From an uncultured Sphaerochaeta sp. (GTDB lineage: Bacteria > Spirochaetota > Spirochaetia > Sphaerochaetales > Sphaerochaetaceae): 64,000 bases of DNA. A program made the translations under genes and the position numbers. A model generated the notes under the pieces. The model searched no databases and was not told the DNA's origin. It worked only from the letters and a program-made list of their open reading frames with translations. Where the stretch lies: NCBI RefSeq assembly GCF_963677075.1, contig NZ_OY781873.1, positions 1,550,001-1,614,000 on the forward strand. The letters run 5' to 3'. Below are positions 53,527 through 62,492 of this stretch, piece by piece. Within the stretch, counting starts at the first letter, position 1. Every line of letters begins with the position of its first letter.

Positions 53527-53794
53527 CGATACCTCCGGTAAACTGGGCACACCAAAGCATGATTTCCTCAAATACTGAGGCATTGAGTTCATAGTAGATG
53601 AAGTTCTTGTATTTCGTTTCTGTGATCAGGGAAGCTTTTTTCAACAAGGAGAGATGATAGGAGACGGTAGCTGCAGAGAGGTTGGGAAACTGCGTAGCAA
53701 TTTCGCCAGCACTCAGGCGTTGTTTCTTGACAAGGGAGAGCATCTCCCTTCTCTGGGGGTCGGCTATCGCTTTCATGGTCTCTGAAAACCCCAT
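53513..53794 (-). CDS. ArsR-family repressor, SdpR-like
   Basis: A 93-residue winged-helix protein (FSETMKAIADPQRREMLSLV; LSAATVSYHLSLLKKASLI). It has no metal-site cysteines of the ArsR/SmtB type. Coupled to an SdpI-family gene, it matches SdpR, which represses its own operon until SdpI sequesters it at the membrane (known in B. subtilis). A palindrome over its leader supports autoregulation. Confidence 0.9.
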   Translation of the reverse strand: MGFSETMKAIADPQRREMLSLVKKQRLSAGEIATQFPNLSAATVSYHLSLLKKASLITETKYKNFIYYELNASVFEEIMLWCAQFTGGIDEKP

Positions 53795-53803
53795 GGTAAC
53801 TCC

Positions 53804-53855
53804 TATTTCGAAATAATTCTAAATAGATAGTATCCTTCTCCTCATCATTGGTCAA
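53804..53855 (-). promoter_or_regulatory. Promoter and operator of the SdpR/SdpI-like operon
   Basis: TTGACC (53850-53855), 17 bp, TACTAT (53827-53832). The perfect 12-bp palindrome TATTTCGAAATA (53804-53815) lies just after the predicted start site and against the AGGAG site, a good position for autorepression. Confidence 0.7.
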
Positions 53856-54001
53856 GCGCATTCCTGTATCTGTCCCCTACGGATATACGTTTTTCCTCCA
53901 AAGCGAAATTTCTTCAGCACTTCTTGTACTACTGGAAGGTAATGGTGTAGGTTCAATCCAGAGAGTCTTCGTATGAATAATCAAACACAAAGGAACGAGA
54001 G

Positions 54002-55516
54002 ATGAGCCCAATAATCGTTGATGATGTGGTAAAACATATCCTTACCAGCAAGGTCTATGATGTTGCAGTTGAAACCCCGCTTACCTATGCTTCTCGCTTA
54101 AGCAAGGAGAAAGGCTGCTCTGTGTATCTGAAACGGGAGGACATGCAGAGTGTCCATAGCTTCAAGCTTAGGGGAGCCTACAACAAGATTGCCCATCTCA
54201 CTGGTGAGGAGAAGAGCCGCGGAGTCATTGCCGCAAGCGCGGGCAACCATGCACAGGGAGTTGCCCTATCAGCGCAGAAGCTTGGCATTGATGCCTTGAT
54301 CATCATGCCCAAGACTACTCCAACCATCAAGGTTGATGCAGTCCAGGGCTATGGGGCAAAGATTGAACTGTACGGTGATAGTTACTCCGAGACCTATGAG
54401 TACTGCAGAAAGCGGGTCGTGGAAACTGGGAGGACCTTCATCCATCCCTTTGATGATCCCTTGGTGATTGCTGGCCAGGGTACTATCGGTAAGGAGATCA
54501 TGGAACAGCTCAGTGAGGTCACCCATATATTTGTAGGGGTAGGGGGAGGCGGCCTTATCAGTGGGATTGCCAGCTATGTGAAAGCACTCAGACCCCATGT
54601 GCAGATCATTAGTGTAGAACCCCAGGACAGTAACTGCCTCGCTGCGAGTATTTCCAGTGGCCAGCGGGTAATTCTTCCTCACGTTGGTATCTTTGCAGAT
54701 GGTGTTGCCGTTAAACAGGTTGGCTCACTTCCCTTCAGCTTTGCTTCCCGTCTTGTTGATGATTTCATGACGGTCAGTACCGACCAGATCTGTTACGCGA
54801 TGAAAGGGGTTTTTGAGGAGACGAGAAGTATCCTGGAACCTGCAGGTGCCTTGGCCCTTGCAGGGCTGCAACAGTATGACCTTCCTTCCGATGCACATGC
54901 GGTAGCCATCTGTTCAGGGGCGAATATTACATTCGAAAAGCTTCAGCAGGTAGCTGAAAGAACCCTTCTGGGTTCAGGAAAGGAGGCTTTGCTCTCAGTA
55001 CATATGCCAGAGAAGCCAGGAGCCCTGCATGCCTTCTGCAGGGAAGTGGTCAAGGATAGGGGTATTACGGAGTTCTCATATCGATTGCAGCGTCGATCAA
55101 TGGCACATGTATTGGTTGGCCTGACTGTTGCAGGAAACGAGGACAAGCATTTCTTGTTAGAACGCATCAAGGAAGCAGGCTTTGCCTGTACTGATTTCTC
55201 GGATAATGACATTGCCAAGGAACATCTTCGTCATATGATAGGAGGGGAGGCCACCGAAGCAGAGCACCAGGTCTTCTACCAGATTGAATTTCCTGAGAGA
55301 ACCAATGCACTAGGAGACTTCCTAAGTGCTCTGGATAACCGATGGAATATCTGTCTTTTTCACTACCGAAATGCTGCAAGTGATACAGGAAATGTCCTCA
55401 TTGGATTTGAGACCAAAACGCTAGAAGCATTGGAACTAGCCTTGAGTGAGGCAGGATACACTTGGTCTTGTGTGTCCGATGACCTGGTTGTGAGAACCTA
55501 TCTCGGGGACTCCTGA
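54002..55516 (+). CDS. ilvA: Threonine ammonia-lyase, biosynthetic type
   Basis: PLP enzyme that converts threonine to 2-oxobutanoate, the first step to isoleucine. The 504-residue length and two C-terminal regulatory (ACT-like) domains (SVHMPEKPGALHAFCREVV; QIEFPERTNALGDFLSALD) mark the isoleucine-inhibited type. The PLP lysine is in VHSFKLRGAYNK, and the phosphate loop is GVGGGGLISG. AACGAGAG precedes the ATG. It is a single gene with a terminator. Confidence 0.96.
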   Translation: MSPIIVDDVVKHILTSKVYDVAVETPLTYASRLSKEKGCSVYLKREDMQSVHSFKLRGAYNKIAHLTGEEKSRGVIAASAGNHAQGVALSAQKLGIDALIIMPKTTPTIKVDAVQGYGAKIELYGDSYSETYEYCRKRVVETGRTFIHPFDDPLVIAGQGTIGKEIMEQLSEVTHIFVGVGGGGLISGIASYVKALRPHVQIISVEPQDSNCLAASISSGQRVILPHVGIFADGVAVKQVGSLPFSFASRLVDDFMTVSTDQICYAMKGVFEETRSILEPAGALALAGLQQYDLPSDAHAVAICSGANITFEKLQQVAERTLLGSGKEALLSVHMPEKPGALHAFCREVVKDRGITEFSYRLQRRSMAHVLVGLTVAGNEDKHFLLERIKEAGFACTDFSDNDIAKEHLRHMIGGEATEAEHQVFYQIEFPERTNALGDFLSALDNRWNICLFHYRNAASDTGNVLIGFETKTLEALELALSEAGYTWSCVSDDLVVRTYLGDS

Positions 55517-55553
55517 CTACTATCAGGTGAGGTTAAACCATCCAGAAAACAAC

Positions 55554-55577
55554 AAAGGTGCACGTCTGTGCACCTTT
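55554..55577. terminator. Bidirectional terminator between ilvA and tRNA-Leu
   Basis: A perfect 10-bp stem AAAGGTGCAC/GTGCACCTTT with a 4-nt loop between convergent genes. Confidence 0.75.
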
Positions 55578-55602
55578 AATCGTTATATTGTAATGATTTA
55601 TT

Positions 55603-55686
55603 TACCGGCGATCGGACTTGAACCGATACAAGCTTGCGCTCAATAGATTTTGAGTCTATCGTGTCTACCAATTTCACCACGCCGGC
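55603..55686 (-). tRNA. tRNA-Leu (anticodon CAA)
   Basis: An 84-nt class II tRNA: acceptor GCCGGCG/CGCCGGT, anticodon loop CTCAAAA between ATAGA and TCTAT, a long variable arm, T-loop TTCAAGT. Reads TTG. CCA is not encoded. Confidence 0.94.
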
Positions 55687-55699
55687 GTTAGCGAGATTC

Positions 55700-55728
55700 A
55701 TGCTATCAAATCCCTTTGAAAAAAGCAA
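55700..55728 (-). promoter_or_regulatory. Promoter of tRNA-Leu
   Basis: TTGCTT (55723-55728), 17 bp, TAGCAT (55700-55705), 13 nt before the tRNA. Confidence 0.55.
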
Positions 55729-55755
55729 CAGCGTTTTCAAAAAAGTAGCATGAGA

Positions 55756-55784
55756 TTGTTTTTTCAACCTCTTTGCTTTACAGT
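55756..55784 (+). promoter_or_regulatory. Promoter of the patatin-like gene
   Basis: TTGTTT (55756-55761), 17 bp, TACAGT (55779-55784), 21 nt before the proposed GTG start. Confidence 0.5.
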
Positions 55785-55805
55785 AAAGCATACATGGAGG
55801 AAATC

Positions 55806-57851
55806 GTGAAGACTTTCAAGAAGTTGCTGATAATGGCTTTGCTGATCTGTATGGCGCTTTCAAGCCTTGCGGCTGCTGATGAAGCTGATGATATTCTTCT
55901 CTCTGATGTACCCATCTCCTACGGGGATGCCATGTTCAGGGAGCGGATACTTGCACGCACACAAGGAGAACGCTCTCCTGTCGGGCTCGTACTAAGCGGT
56001 GGTTCAGCACGAGCTTTTGCCCATATCGGGGTTCTGAAGTACTTGGAAGAGCAGGATATTGTCCCTGATTTCATCATAAGCAACTCAATGGGCAGCATTG
56101 TAGGGCTCCTCTATGCAGCAGGGCTTTCCCCTGACCAGATTCTTGAAAGTGTAACTTCGATCAATCTCCAGAGTATGTTTGACCTTACCCTTCCTGTGAG
56201 CGGTGGTATGCTAGACTCTTCTCGTTTCCTGGCAAAGGTTGCCTCGATCGTTGGCTCGGACCTACAGCTTGAAACGCTCCCCATACCTATCATTGTGGTG
56301 ACAGAGGACCTTGTAACAAAGCGACAGATTACCATCAGTGAAGGCGATTTTTTCACAGTACTGCAGGCAAGCTATGCCCTTCCTGTGTATTTCCCACCCG
56401 TTGAATATCGGGGGCACTTATTGATAGATGGAGGTATTACCAATCTCGCCCCTGTTGATTTGGCCTACACGTATGCAGATTCTGTCATTGTCTCAACTAC
56501 TTTCTACGATATAGATACCCTGAATCTTAAGAATCCTTTGACAGTGCTTAATGTTTCCATCGATATTGGAAAGAGAAGAAAGGGAGTGGAAGAGCTCAAG
56601 CAGGCCCTCCCAGATGTTGTCTGGATTCGTTGTGCAGTAGAGGATGTGTCGTTCATGGAGTTCGACCGCGTAGAATATCTGGTTGAACAAGGGTATCGCT
56701 CAGCAAGTGAACGCCAGGAGCAATTGTCCACCTTGCATAAGAATTCGGTTTCTCCCGAGCTCTCGGAAAAACGCAATGACATGGCGTTGAAGATAGAAGA
56801 GAGCTCCAACATCTATGGTCTCTACCAGCATGTTCCCTTGAATATTCCTTCCAAACTGTTTGGATTGGGCTTGGATAGTGATTACCTCAAGGCAGATCCT
56901 TCTGCCCTCAAGGATGATTCCACCATAGGTTTGAAGTTCATCTATAGGAAGGATGATATATCGGTAAGCGTCAATCCTGGATACTCCTTCGACTTCCGCA
57001 GCAATGACCGGTTTTCTACTGCTCCAGCAATTCGCGCACAGTTTGACTACACCTTCCTGAAGCATTTACGGCTCTCCCTCTACAGCTCCTTTATGTTCGA
57101 TATTGCGAACGTGGCACCAATTGTATCCAGTGGAGTTGACCTGGAAGGAAGAATCTTTGCCTTTGATGAAAAACTGAGAATCAGCTTGTTGCAATCCTAT
57201 GAACAGATAAACAACTTTGAGGATAGTGACCATGTCGATTTCTTTGACGGTCATACCTTCCTTTACTCTATCGTTGCAAAGGGAAGTTTGTATCCGGCGA
57301 ATGAAGATGTCTGGGCATTCAATGATTCATCACTCTCCCTCTCTTTTCAAATGTTGGGAGATTTCTCTGAAGTACGCTCGTTTGTGGCAGCTCGTGGAAC
57401 AACGGAGATCCTTAACCAGAACCTTGACCTGTTTGCATCCGTCAATACCTTTGGTCGATTTGCACTGGATGGACTAGGGGATGTCCCATTCTTTTTCTCG
57501 GATGGGTTCAGAACCACTGACTCACAGATCAAGAGCCAGGGGCATGACCTGACAGTCAGCAGTAATCCAGCGAATCATCTGGTTGGATTGGGGATATCGA
57601 TAGGGTACCGGCCGAGTGGATTCGACCCCACGATGGCAGAGATGTTCATCTTCAATAACAGCTCTGTTGCCATCTATACGGATTTGCTCTGGAACCGGAA
57701 TACCTTTGCCCCCTATCTCTCCCTTGGCTTGGAACTGCACACTGATATCTCCCTGTTGGGAATCCGTTCACTGCCGTTGACCATCTATGGAGGCTGGGAT
57801 CAGAAGGTGAATACCCTGGTTTGGGGCTTCTATTTCAACATGGTGTTCTGA
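55806..57851 (+). CDS. Patatin-like phospholipase fused to an outer-membrane barrel (type Vd autotransporter-like)
   Basis: A 681-residue exported protein. After a signal peptide (cleavage near SSLA) comes a patatin lipase domain: oxyanion loop SGGSAR (64-69), nucleophile S94 in SNSMGS and D208 in IDGG, a Ser-Asp dyad. The nucleophile motif has Ser in place of the first Gly of GXSXG. The C-terminal ~350 residues look like an Omp85-type beta-barrel ending in FNMVF. This is the PlpD/type Vd layout, which puts the lipase on the cell surface. GTG at 55806 is chosen for GGAGG 5 nt upstream. Confidence 0.85.
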   Translation: MKTFKKLLIMALLICMALSSLAAADEADDILLSDVPISYGDAMFRERILARTQGERSPVGLVLSGGSARAFAHIGVLKYLEEQDIVPDFIISNSMGSIVGLLYAAGLSPDQILESVTSINLQSMFDLTLPVSGGMLDSSRFLAKVASIVGSDLQLETLPIPIIVVTEDLVTKRQITISEGDFFTVLQASYALPVYFPPVEYRGHLLIDGGITNLAPVDLAYTYADSVIVSTTFYDIDTLNLKNPLTVLNVSIDIGKRRKGVEELKQALPDVVWIRCAVEDVSFMEFDRVEYLVEQGYRSASERQEQLSTLHKNSVSPELSEKRNDMALKIEESSNIYGLYQHVPLNIPSKLFGLGLDSDYLKADPSALKDDSTIGLKFIYRKDDISVSVNPGYSFDFRSNDRFSTAPAIRAQFDYTFLKHLRLSLYSSFMFDIANVAPIVSSGVDLEGRIFAFDEKLRISLLQSYEQINNFEDSDHVDFFDGHTFLYSIVAKGSLYPANEDVWAFNDSSLSLSFQMLGDFSEVRSFVAARGTTEILNQNLDLFASVNTFGRFALDGLGDVPFFFSDGFRTTDSQIKSQGHDLTVSSNPANHLVGLGISIGYRPSGFDPTMAEMFIFNNSSVAIYTDLLWNRNTFAPYLSLGLELHTDISLLGIRSLPLTIYGGWDQKVNTLVWGFYFNMVF

Positions 57852-57921
57852 TCTGTAACATGTAAATCTTCGCTTCCTTTCCGCTCAAAGCCCAGTTATA
57901 AGTTTATGCTGTTACAGATCA
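57849..57921. repeat. Inverted repeat between convergent genes
   Basis: TGATCTGTAACA (57849-57860) and TGTTACAGATCA (57910-57921) are perfect 12-bp inverted copies with 49 nt between. The left arm includes the stop codon of the patatin gene. No T-run follows on either side. Confidence 0.6.
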
Positions 57922-57927
57922 CGAGCG

Positions 57928-59010
57928 CTACTCAAGGTTGTGCTTTCTGATATACTCCAAGTCCTCCTCGGTGAGGTCTGTATTGGGGGTTCTGTCATCG
58001 CTCTCGATAGGTGATTTCTTTTTCTGTTTGGGGGCGCTTTTCTTTTGCTTTTTAGGTTTGGCGAACCCCTCAAGGATATATCCCTCCTCTGGGGGGAAGT
58101 CTTGGTCGATTGATGCGGGACTCTTTCCCAGTGCTACTGAAGCAGTGTCCTTTTCTATCTCCATGGCACGCTTTCTTCTGGTCTCTGGGTTATCCAAGCC
58201 ATCGATCATGTCTTGGATAATTTCCTTGCTGAAACCTGACGTATTTGCGTAGCGGGCATCCAAGGCCTGTTTCAACAGCTCGATCGCATCTCCCACTTGC
58301 CCAAAGTGTATTTTTACCTGAGCATGATGTACATAGGGTTCTGGGAAACGAGGGCCCTTCTCAATGAGTTCCTTGAACAGTGTATCTGCTTCTTCCCAGT
58401 TTCCGCGGAGGAGAAGCAACCATCCACGGCTGTCTCTGATGCCCGGGCTGCTTTCTTCCAGCTGTCCTGCCTCTTCAAGCAACTCTTCAGCTTTTTCAAG
58501 ATCACCGGCAGCCAATGCATAGGTGGTGTAGTTGATGAACAGGTTCTTATCCTGGTATCCACTCTCGTGGACTTCCCTAACACATTCAATTGCTTTATCA
58601 AGATTCCCATCCATCCAATAGGCCATACTGACCATGGTCTTTGCAACATTGTCAAGATTTTCATTTCGTCCCTTTTCAGAGGCAAAGTAGTCCTCAATGA
58701 TCTGCTTGCCTTCCTCAGCATCCCCACGTTGGAGGAACATGCTTGCTGCAGTAATGACAAAGGGTTTCTGCAATCCTGCCTTGATGGCCTTTCGGTAGAG
58801 GGGCCAAGCATACTGCCAATCAGCCTCATTCTTGCTGGTGATCTTGCTGTTTGCCCTGATGTAGAAGATGACACTCCGTCTGTAATAGAGCAGGGAGCCC
58901 AGGAATAGGGCGATCAAGAGGAATTTGCTATACGTAGGGATATCGATCACGGATATGAGTACCACGATCAACAATGTAATCCATAATCCAAGGTTCTTCT
59001 TTCGATTCAT
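57928..59010 (-). CDS. Membrane-anchored TPR protein
   Basis: A 360-residue protein: two hydrophobic helices near the N terminus (about 8-45), then several tetratricopeptide-like helical pairs (residues ~60-260; SMAYWMDGNLDKAIECV, TYALAAGDLEKAEELLEEAG, WEEADTLFKELIEKGPRFPE), and a Lys-rich tail (KPKKQKKSAPKQKKKS). It probably scaffolds protein contacts at the membrane. The ATG at 59010 has GGGAGG 11 nt upstream. Confidence 0.82.
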   Translation of the reverse strand: MNRKKNLGLWITLLIVVLISVIDIPTYSKFLLIALFLGSLLYYRRSVIFYIRANSKITSKNEADWQYAWPLYRKAIKAGLQKPFVITAASMFLQRGDAEEGKQIIEDYFASEKGRNENLDNVAKTMVSMAYWMDGNLDKAIECVREVHESGYQDKNLFINYTTYALAAGDLEKAEELLEEAGQLEESSPGIRDSRGWLLLLRGNWEEADTLFKELIEKGPRFPEPYVHHAQVKIHFGQVGDAIELLKQALDARYANTSGFSKEIIQDMIDGLDNPETRRKRAMEIEKDTASVALGKSPASIDQDFPPEEGYILEGFAKPKKQKKSAPKQKKKSPIESDDRTPNTDLTEEDLEYIRKHNLE

Positions 59011-59061
59011 AGTGTTGGGACCTCCCTTCAACGGTTGTACTCTACACAGAAAGGCAGGTGG

Positions 59062-59091
59062 TTGCAAGTTCATGATGGTTTACCGTATGCT
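59062..59091 (+). promoter_or_regulatory. Promoter of queH, predicting a leaderless mRNA
   Basis: TTGCAA (59062-59067), 18 bp, TATGCT (59086-59091), then 6 nt to the ATG at 59098, which lacks a ribosome-binding site. Confidence 0.5.
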
Positions 59092-59097
59092 GGGCAC

Positions 59098-59628
59098 ATG
59101 GAAGAGAAAGACATTCTGGTACATGCCTGTTGTGGGCCCTGCAGTACTGCCAGCATCGAGAGACTGCTTGAGGATGGTTGGAACCCTGTCCTGTACTTTT
59201 CAAATAGCAATATTTATCCCATGGAAGAGGCCGAGAGGCGTTATAAGGCTCTGGTGGAAGTAGCCCATACCTACTCCTTGAAGGTAATCCATGAACACTA
59301 CGACCATGAACGTTGGTTGGAGAGTGTAAAAGGTCATGAAGGGGAGAGGGAAGGGGAAACCAGATGCAGCCTCTGTTTCACTTACAACTTGAAGGAAGCC
59401 TCAGCCAAGGCTGAAGAACTGGGGTTTAAGCATTTCACGACCACCTTGACGGTCAGCCGTTTCAAGAACAGTAAAATAATATTCAGCGTTGGAGAACAAT
59501 TTTCTGGTTTTGAGCAGATTGATTTCAAGAAGAAAGGTGGTTTTGAAAAGAGTGTTCGCCTAAGCAGGGAGTTGGGGCTCTATCGCCAGCACTATTGCGG
59601 ATGTGAGTTCTCGATGCCCAAGGAGTAG
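59098..59628 (+). CDS. queH: Epoxyqueuosine reductase QueH
   Basis: Last step of queuosine synthesis in tRNA: reduction of epoxyqueuosine. The 176-residue DUF208 protein has the vicinal-cysteine opening LVHACCGPCST, the CSLC pair near residue 90 and the C-terminal YCGCEFS; these cysteines bind a [4Fe-4S] cluster and a second metal. It is the non-orthologous replacement for QueG. The ATG at 59098 fits the family start. Confidence 0.93.
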   Translation: MEEKDILVHACCGPCSTASIERLLEDGWNPVLYFSNSNIYPMEEAERRYKALVEVAHTYSLKVIHEHYDHERWLESVKGHEGEREGETRCSLCFTYNLKEASAKAEELGFKHFTTTLTVSRFKNSKIIFSVGEQFSGFEQIDFKKKGGFEKSVRLSRELGLYRQHYCGCEFSMPKE

Positions 59629-59631
59629 GCT

Positions 59632-59660
59632 TTGCCTAGCTAGGGCCGAAATGTTATACT
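59632..59660 (+). promoter_or_regulatory. Promoter of the cardiolipin synthase gene
   Basis: TTGCCT (59632-59637), 17 bp, TATACT (59655-59660), followed by a 24-nt leader with GGGGGAG. Confidence 0.65.
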
Positions 59661-59684
59661 CTTCTGCCAAGGGGGAGAGCAGCC

Positions 59685-61220
59685 ATGTTTCGAAAATTAC
59701 TGAAGTTCTTCACGGGCAGACTCTTTATCTCCCTTGTTCTCATCTCCCTCCAGATCGCCATCCTTATCAATATCTTTGGGTTTGCCCAAAATGATGCTCT
59801 CTGGATTCAATTCCTCTCAGGCCTTTCCATCATGATGGCTCTTGTTGTAGTCGTCCGAGATCTCAACCCTGCATATAAGATCGGCTGGATGCTTATTTTC
59901 ATGACCATCCCTGTCTATGGAGGCTTGTTCTATATCCTCTTCGGTACTCGTGGGCTTAATGCCCGCCTTCGTGCAAGACTGGAAAGACTGGAAGATCTCA
60001 ACCGACGAGGCATGGAAGGTGGTGCCTATAGCAACCTCCTGCCCATGAAAGCCCTCTCTGCATATTCAAGAACGCTCGCGCGGCAAGCACAGTACATTGC
60101 AAATATCAGTTCATACCCAGTGTGGGGAAATACCGAAGTTGAATATTTTGCAAGTGGAGAGGAATGGATAAAGGATGTCTTGGTAGAATTGAAAAAGGCC
60201 AAGAGCTTTATCTTTCTTGAGTTCTTCATCATTGCAGAGGGAGAGGTCTGGGACTCTGTGCTCGCTGTACTCCTTGAGAAGCGTATGCAGGGGGTTCGTG
60301 TTTGTCTCATGTACGATGATGTAGGCTCCATTTTCGACATCCCTTCCCACTACGACCGTAAACTACGTTCACTTGGGCTTGAGGTAGTTGCCTTCAACCC
60401 ATTGAAAGCTCACTTGAATAGTCGTTCGAACAGTCGCGACCACCGTAAAGTCTTGGTCATTGATGGCAATGTGGGTTACACCGGTGGGATGAATATTGCC
60501 GATGAGTATGCCAACCGAAAAATCAGGTTTGGGCATTGGAAAGATACTGCAGTTAAGCTTAGGGGGGATGCTGTTTGGAGCCTCACCCAGATGTTTCTCC
60601 AACTCTGGGCTTTCTCTATCGGGCAACCAATGGATTACTATGCATATCGCCCCACCATAACCTGCAAAACGGATGGATTTGTCCAACCTTTCGCCGATAA
60701 CCCGTTGGATAACGAGAATGTTGCAGAAAATGCCTATATCCAGATTATCAGCATGGCAAAAAAGTATGTCTGGATTACAACTCCCTATCTCATCCTGGAT
60801 AATGAGATGCTCACAGCGCTGAAGATTGCCGCCCAAAGTGGCGTAGATGTGCGTATTATCACTCCCCATAAGCCTGATAAATGGTATGTGTTTGCGGTTA
60901 CCAGGGAAAATTATCGGCCTCTGCTGGAGTCCGGCGTGAAAATTTATGAGTATATCCCAGGATTCCTGCATGCTAAGATGTTCGTGAGTGATGATCGGGT
61001 TGCCATCATTGGAACGATCAACATGGATTATCGCTCATTCTACTTGCACTTTGAGAACGGGGTAGCATTTTATGGTTCTTCTGTCGTACAGAAAGTACAT
61101 GCTGATATACGGAAGACCTTGGATGTCAGTAGACTAATCACCTTGGAATTTATAAAGAACCGCTCGTGGATCAAGAAGCTTGCAGGGATGGTCCTGAAAC
61201 TGGCCGCCCCGTTGTTATAG
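59685..61220 (+). CDS. cls: Cardiolipin synthase (phospholipase D family)
   Basis: Makes cardiolipin from phosphatidylglycerol at the inner membrane. The 511-residue protein has two or three N-terminal helices and two phospholipase D motifs: NSRDHRKVLVIDGNVGYTGG (His/Lys/Asp set one) and LHAKMFVSDDRVAIIGTINM (set two). The usual HXK of the first motif is kept as HRK. The PfkB kinase gene follows after 8 bp, so they may be co-transcribed. Confidence 0.94.
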   Translation: MFRKLLKFFTGRLFISLVLISLQIAILINIFGFAQNDALWIQFLSGLSIMMALVVVVRDLNPAYKIGWMLIFMTIPVYGGLFYILFGTRGLNARLRARLERLEDLNRRGMEGGAYSNLLPMKALSAYSRTLARQAQYIANISSYPVWGNTEVEYFASGEEWIKDVLVELKKAKSFIFLEFFIIAEGEVWDSVLAVLLEKRMQGVRVCLMYDDVGSIFDIPSHYDRKLRSLGLEVVAFNPLKAHLNSRSNSRDHRKVLVIDGNVGYTGGMNIADEYANRKIRFGHWKDTAVKLRGDAVWSLTQMFLQLWAFSIGQPMDYYAYRPTITCKTDGFVQPFADNPLDNENVAENAYIQIISMAKKYVWITTPYLILDNEMLTALKIAAQSGVDVRIITPHKPDKWYVFAVTRENYRPLLESGVKIYEYIPGFLHAKMFVSDDRVAIIGTINMDYRSFYLHFENGVAFYGSSVVQKVHADIRKTLDVSRLITLEFIKNRSWIKKLAGMVLKLAAPLL

Positions 61221-61228
61221 GAGGAAAG

Positions 61229-62113
61229 ATGCGATTTCTGAATTATGGTTCTGTCAATATTGATTTGATTTTCACGGTAAACCACATTGTAAAGGGTGGG
61301 GAGACACTGCAGAGCACTTCTCTCACCAAAAGTGCCGGGGGTAAGGGTGCAAACCAGAGTGCTGCCCTTGCTAAAGCTGGTGCTGAGGTTTTTCATGCAG
61401 GAAAGATTGGGGAAGATGGTGCATTCCTGTTGGAGTTGCTCTCAAGCTATGGGGTCGATACTTCTCTCATCCGTCGGTATGAAGGGGCGACAGGACAGGC
61501 ATTGATTCAGCTTGATAGCAATAAACAGAATGCAATCATCCTCTACGGAGGAGGAAATACTGCAATTACCATCGATGAGATTGATGAAGCAATCAAGCAA
61601 TTTTCCTCAGGTGATATGCTTGTTCTCCAGAACGAGATTGTCCACAGTGGGCACCTGATCCGTGAAGCGAAGAAAAGGGGTATGAAGGTTTGCATGAATC
61701 TGGCGCCCTTTGACCAAAGTGCACGAGATCTTCCTCTGTCGCTTGTGGATCTCCTGGTAGTAAATGAGATCGAAGGGGCAAACCTTGCCGATCTTCCAGA
61801 GGGCAGTGATTTTTCCGATATTCTGGAACAGCTTGTAAAAAACTATCCTGAGAGCGAAATTCTCCTGACTATTGGAAAGGAGGGCTGTCTCTACGGTTAC
61901 AAGGATCAGAGGATCAGTGAGGGAATCTACGACACTCCGGTTGTCGATACCACCGCAGCAGGTGATACCTTCATCGGGTACTATCTGGCTTCTCTATCAC
62001 GTGGATATACCGTCAAGGAGTGCTTACGCTTTGCAAGTAAGGCTGCTGGTCTTGCGGTCTCTCGCCCAGGGGCAATGGCCTCGATCCCTCTGGCTAATGA
62101 GGTATTTGACTAG
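61229..62113 (+). CDS. PfkB-family sugar kinase, ribokinase-like
   Basis: A 294-residue kinase that phosphorylates a sugar, most likely ribose. Landmarks: NYGSVNIDLIFTVNHIVKGG, KSAGGKGANQSAALAKAGAE and VDTTAAGDTFIGYYLA (anion hole and catalytic Asp). The ATG at 61229 follows AGGAGG; a reading that starts inside cls has no support. Confidence 0.9.
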   Translation: MRFLNYGSVNIDLIFTVNHIVKGGETLQSTSLTKSAGGKGANQSAALAKAGAEVFHAGKIGEDGAFLLELLSSYGVDTSLIRRYEGATGQALIQLDSNKQNAIILYGGGNTAITIDEIDEAIKQFSSGDMLVLQNEIVHSGHLIREAKKRGMKVCMNLAPFDQSARDLPLSLVDLLVVNEIEGANLADLPEGSDFSDILEQLVKNYPESEILLTIGKEGCLYGYKDQRISEGIYDTPVVDTTAAGDTFIGYYLASLSRGYTVKECLRFASKAAGLAVSRPGAMASIPLANEVFD

Positions 62114-62143
62114 GTTTTCACCTATAAGATTCAGATAAAGATA

Positions 62144-62176
62144 GAAGCCAGCGATGTTTCCCTCATCACTGGCTTC
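62144..62176. terminator. Bidirectional terminator after the PfkB gene
   Basis: GAAGCCAG (62144-62151) pairs with CTGGCTTC (62169-62176), extended by GATG/CATC after one mismatch. It also serves the convergent small gene. Confidence 0.7.
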
Positions 62177-62218
62177 AATATTTGCAAGCTTGTCTGTCCG
62201 GACGCGCTTCGAACTTTC

Positions 62219-62458
62219 TTAATTGGCAACCACGAACAACATTCTGTTCGTTCCTTCTTCAGCAACTGAATAGGTGAAGTTGTTTGCATTCGACTCAACT
62301 TCAAAGTATCCAAACTCATTGGCGGTAAAGGTGTTTCTCTCGGGGATGTAGGCGTGCAGCTTAAGTACTGCAGTATCCTGCATGCCGGCAGCAAAAAGAG
62401 CAGAAGAGAAGACGGTCATCAAGATGGCTGTCAGTATGATGGCTTTAAACTTCTTCAT
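62219..62458 (-). CDS. Small secreted protein of unknown function
   Basis: A 79-residue protein with a signal peptide (about 1-23, MKKFKAIILTAILMTVFSSA then LFAAG) and a ~55-residue mature part with beta-like pattern and no cysteine. AAGGAG precedes the ATG and the promoter is near-consensus, which suggests high expression. No family is recognised. Confidence 0.75.
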   Translation of the reverse strand: MKKFKAIILTAILMTVFSSALFAAGMQDTAVLKLHAYIPERNTFTANEFGYFEVESNANNFTYSVAEEGTNRMLFVVAN

Positions 62459-62492
62459 CTTCTTACTCCTTTTTAGTAGTTGTTACGTCTAT

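Noticed and set aside
55576..55791. 71-codon open frame on the minus strand over tRNA-Leu
   Set aside because: Its sequence (NAGVVKLVDTIDSKS) is translated tRNA-Leu, another recurrent false call.
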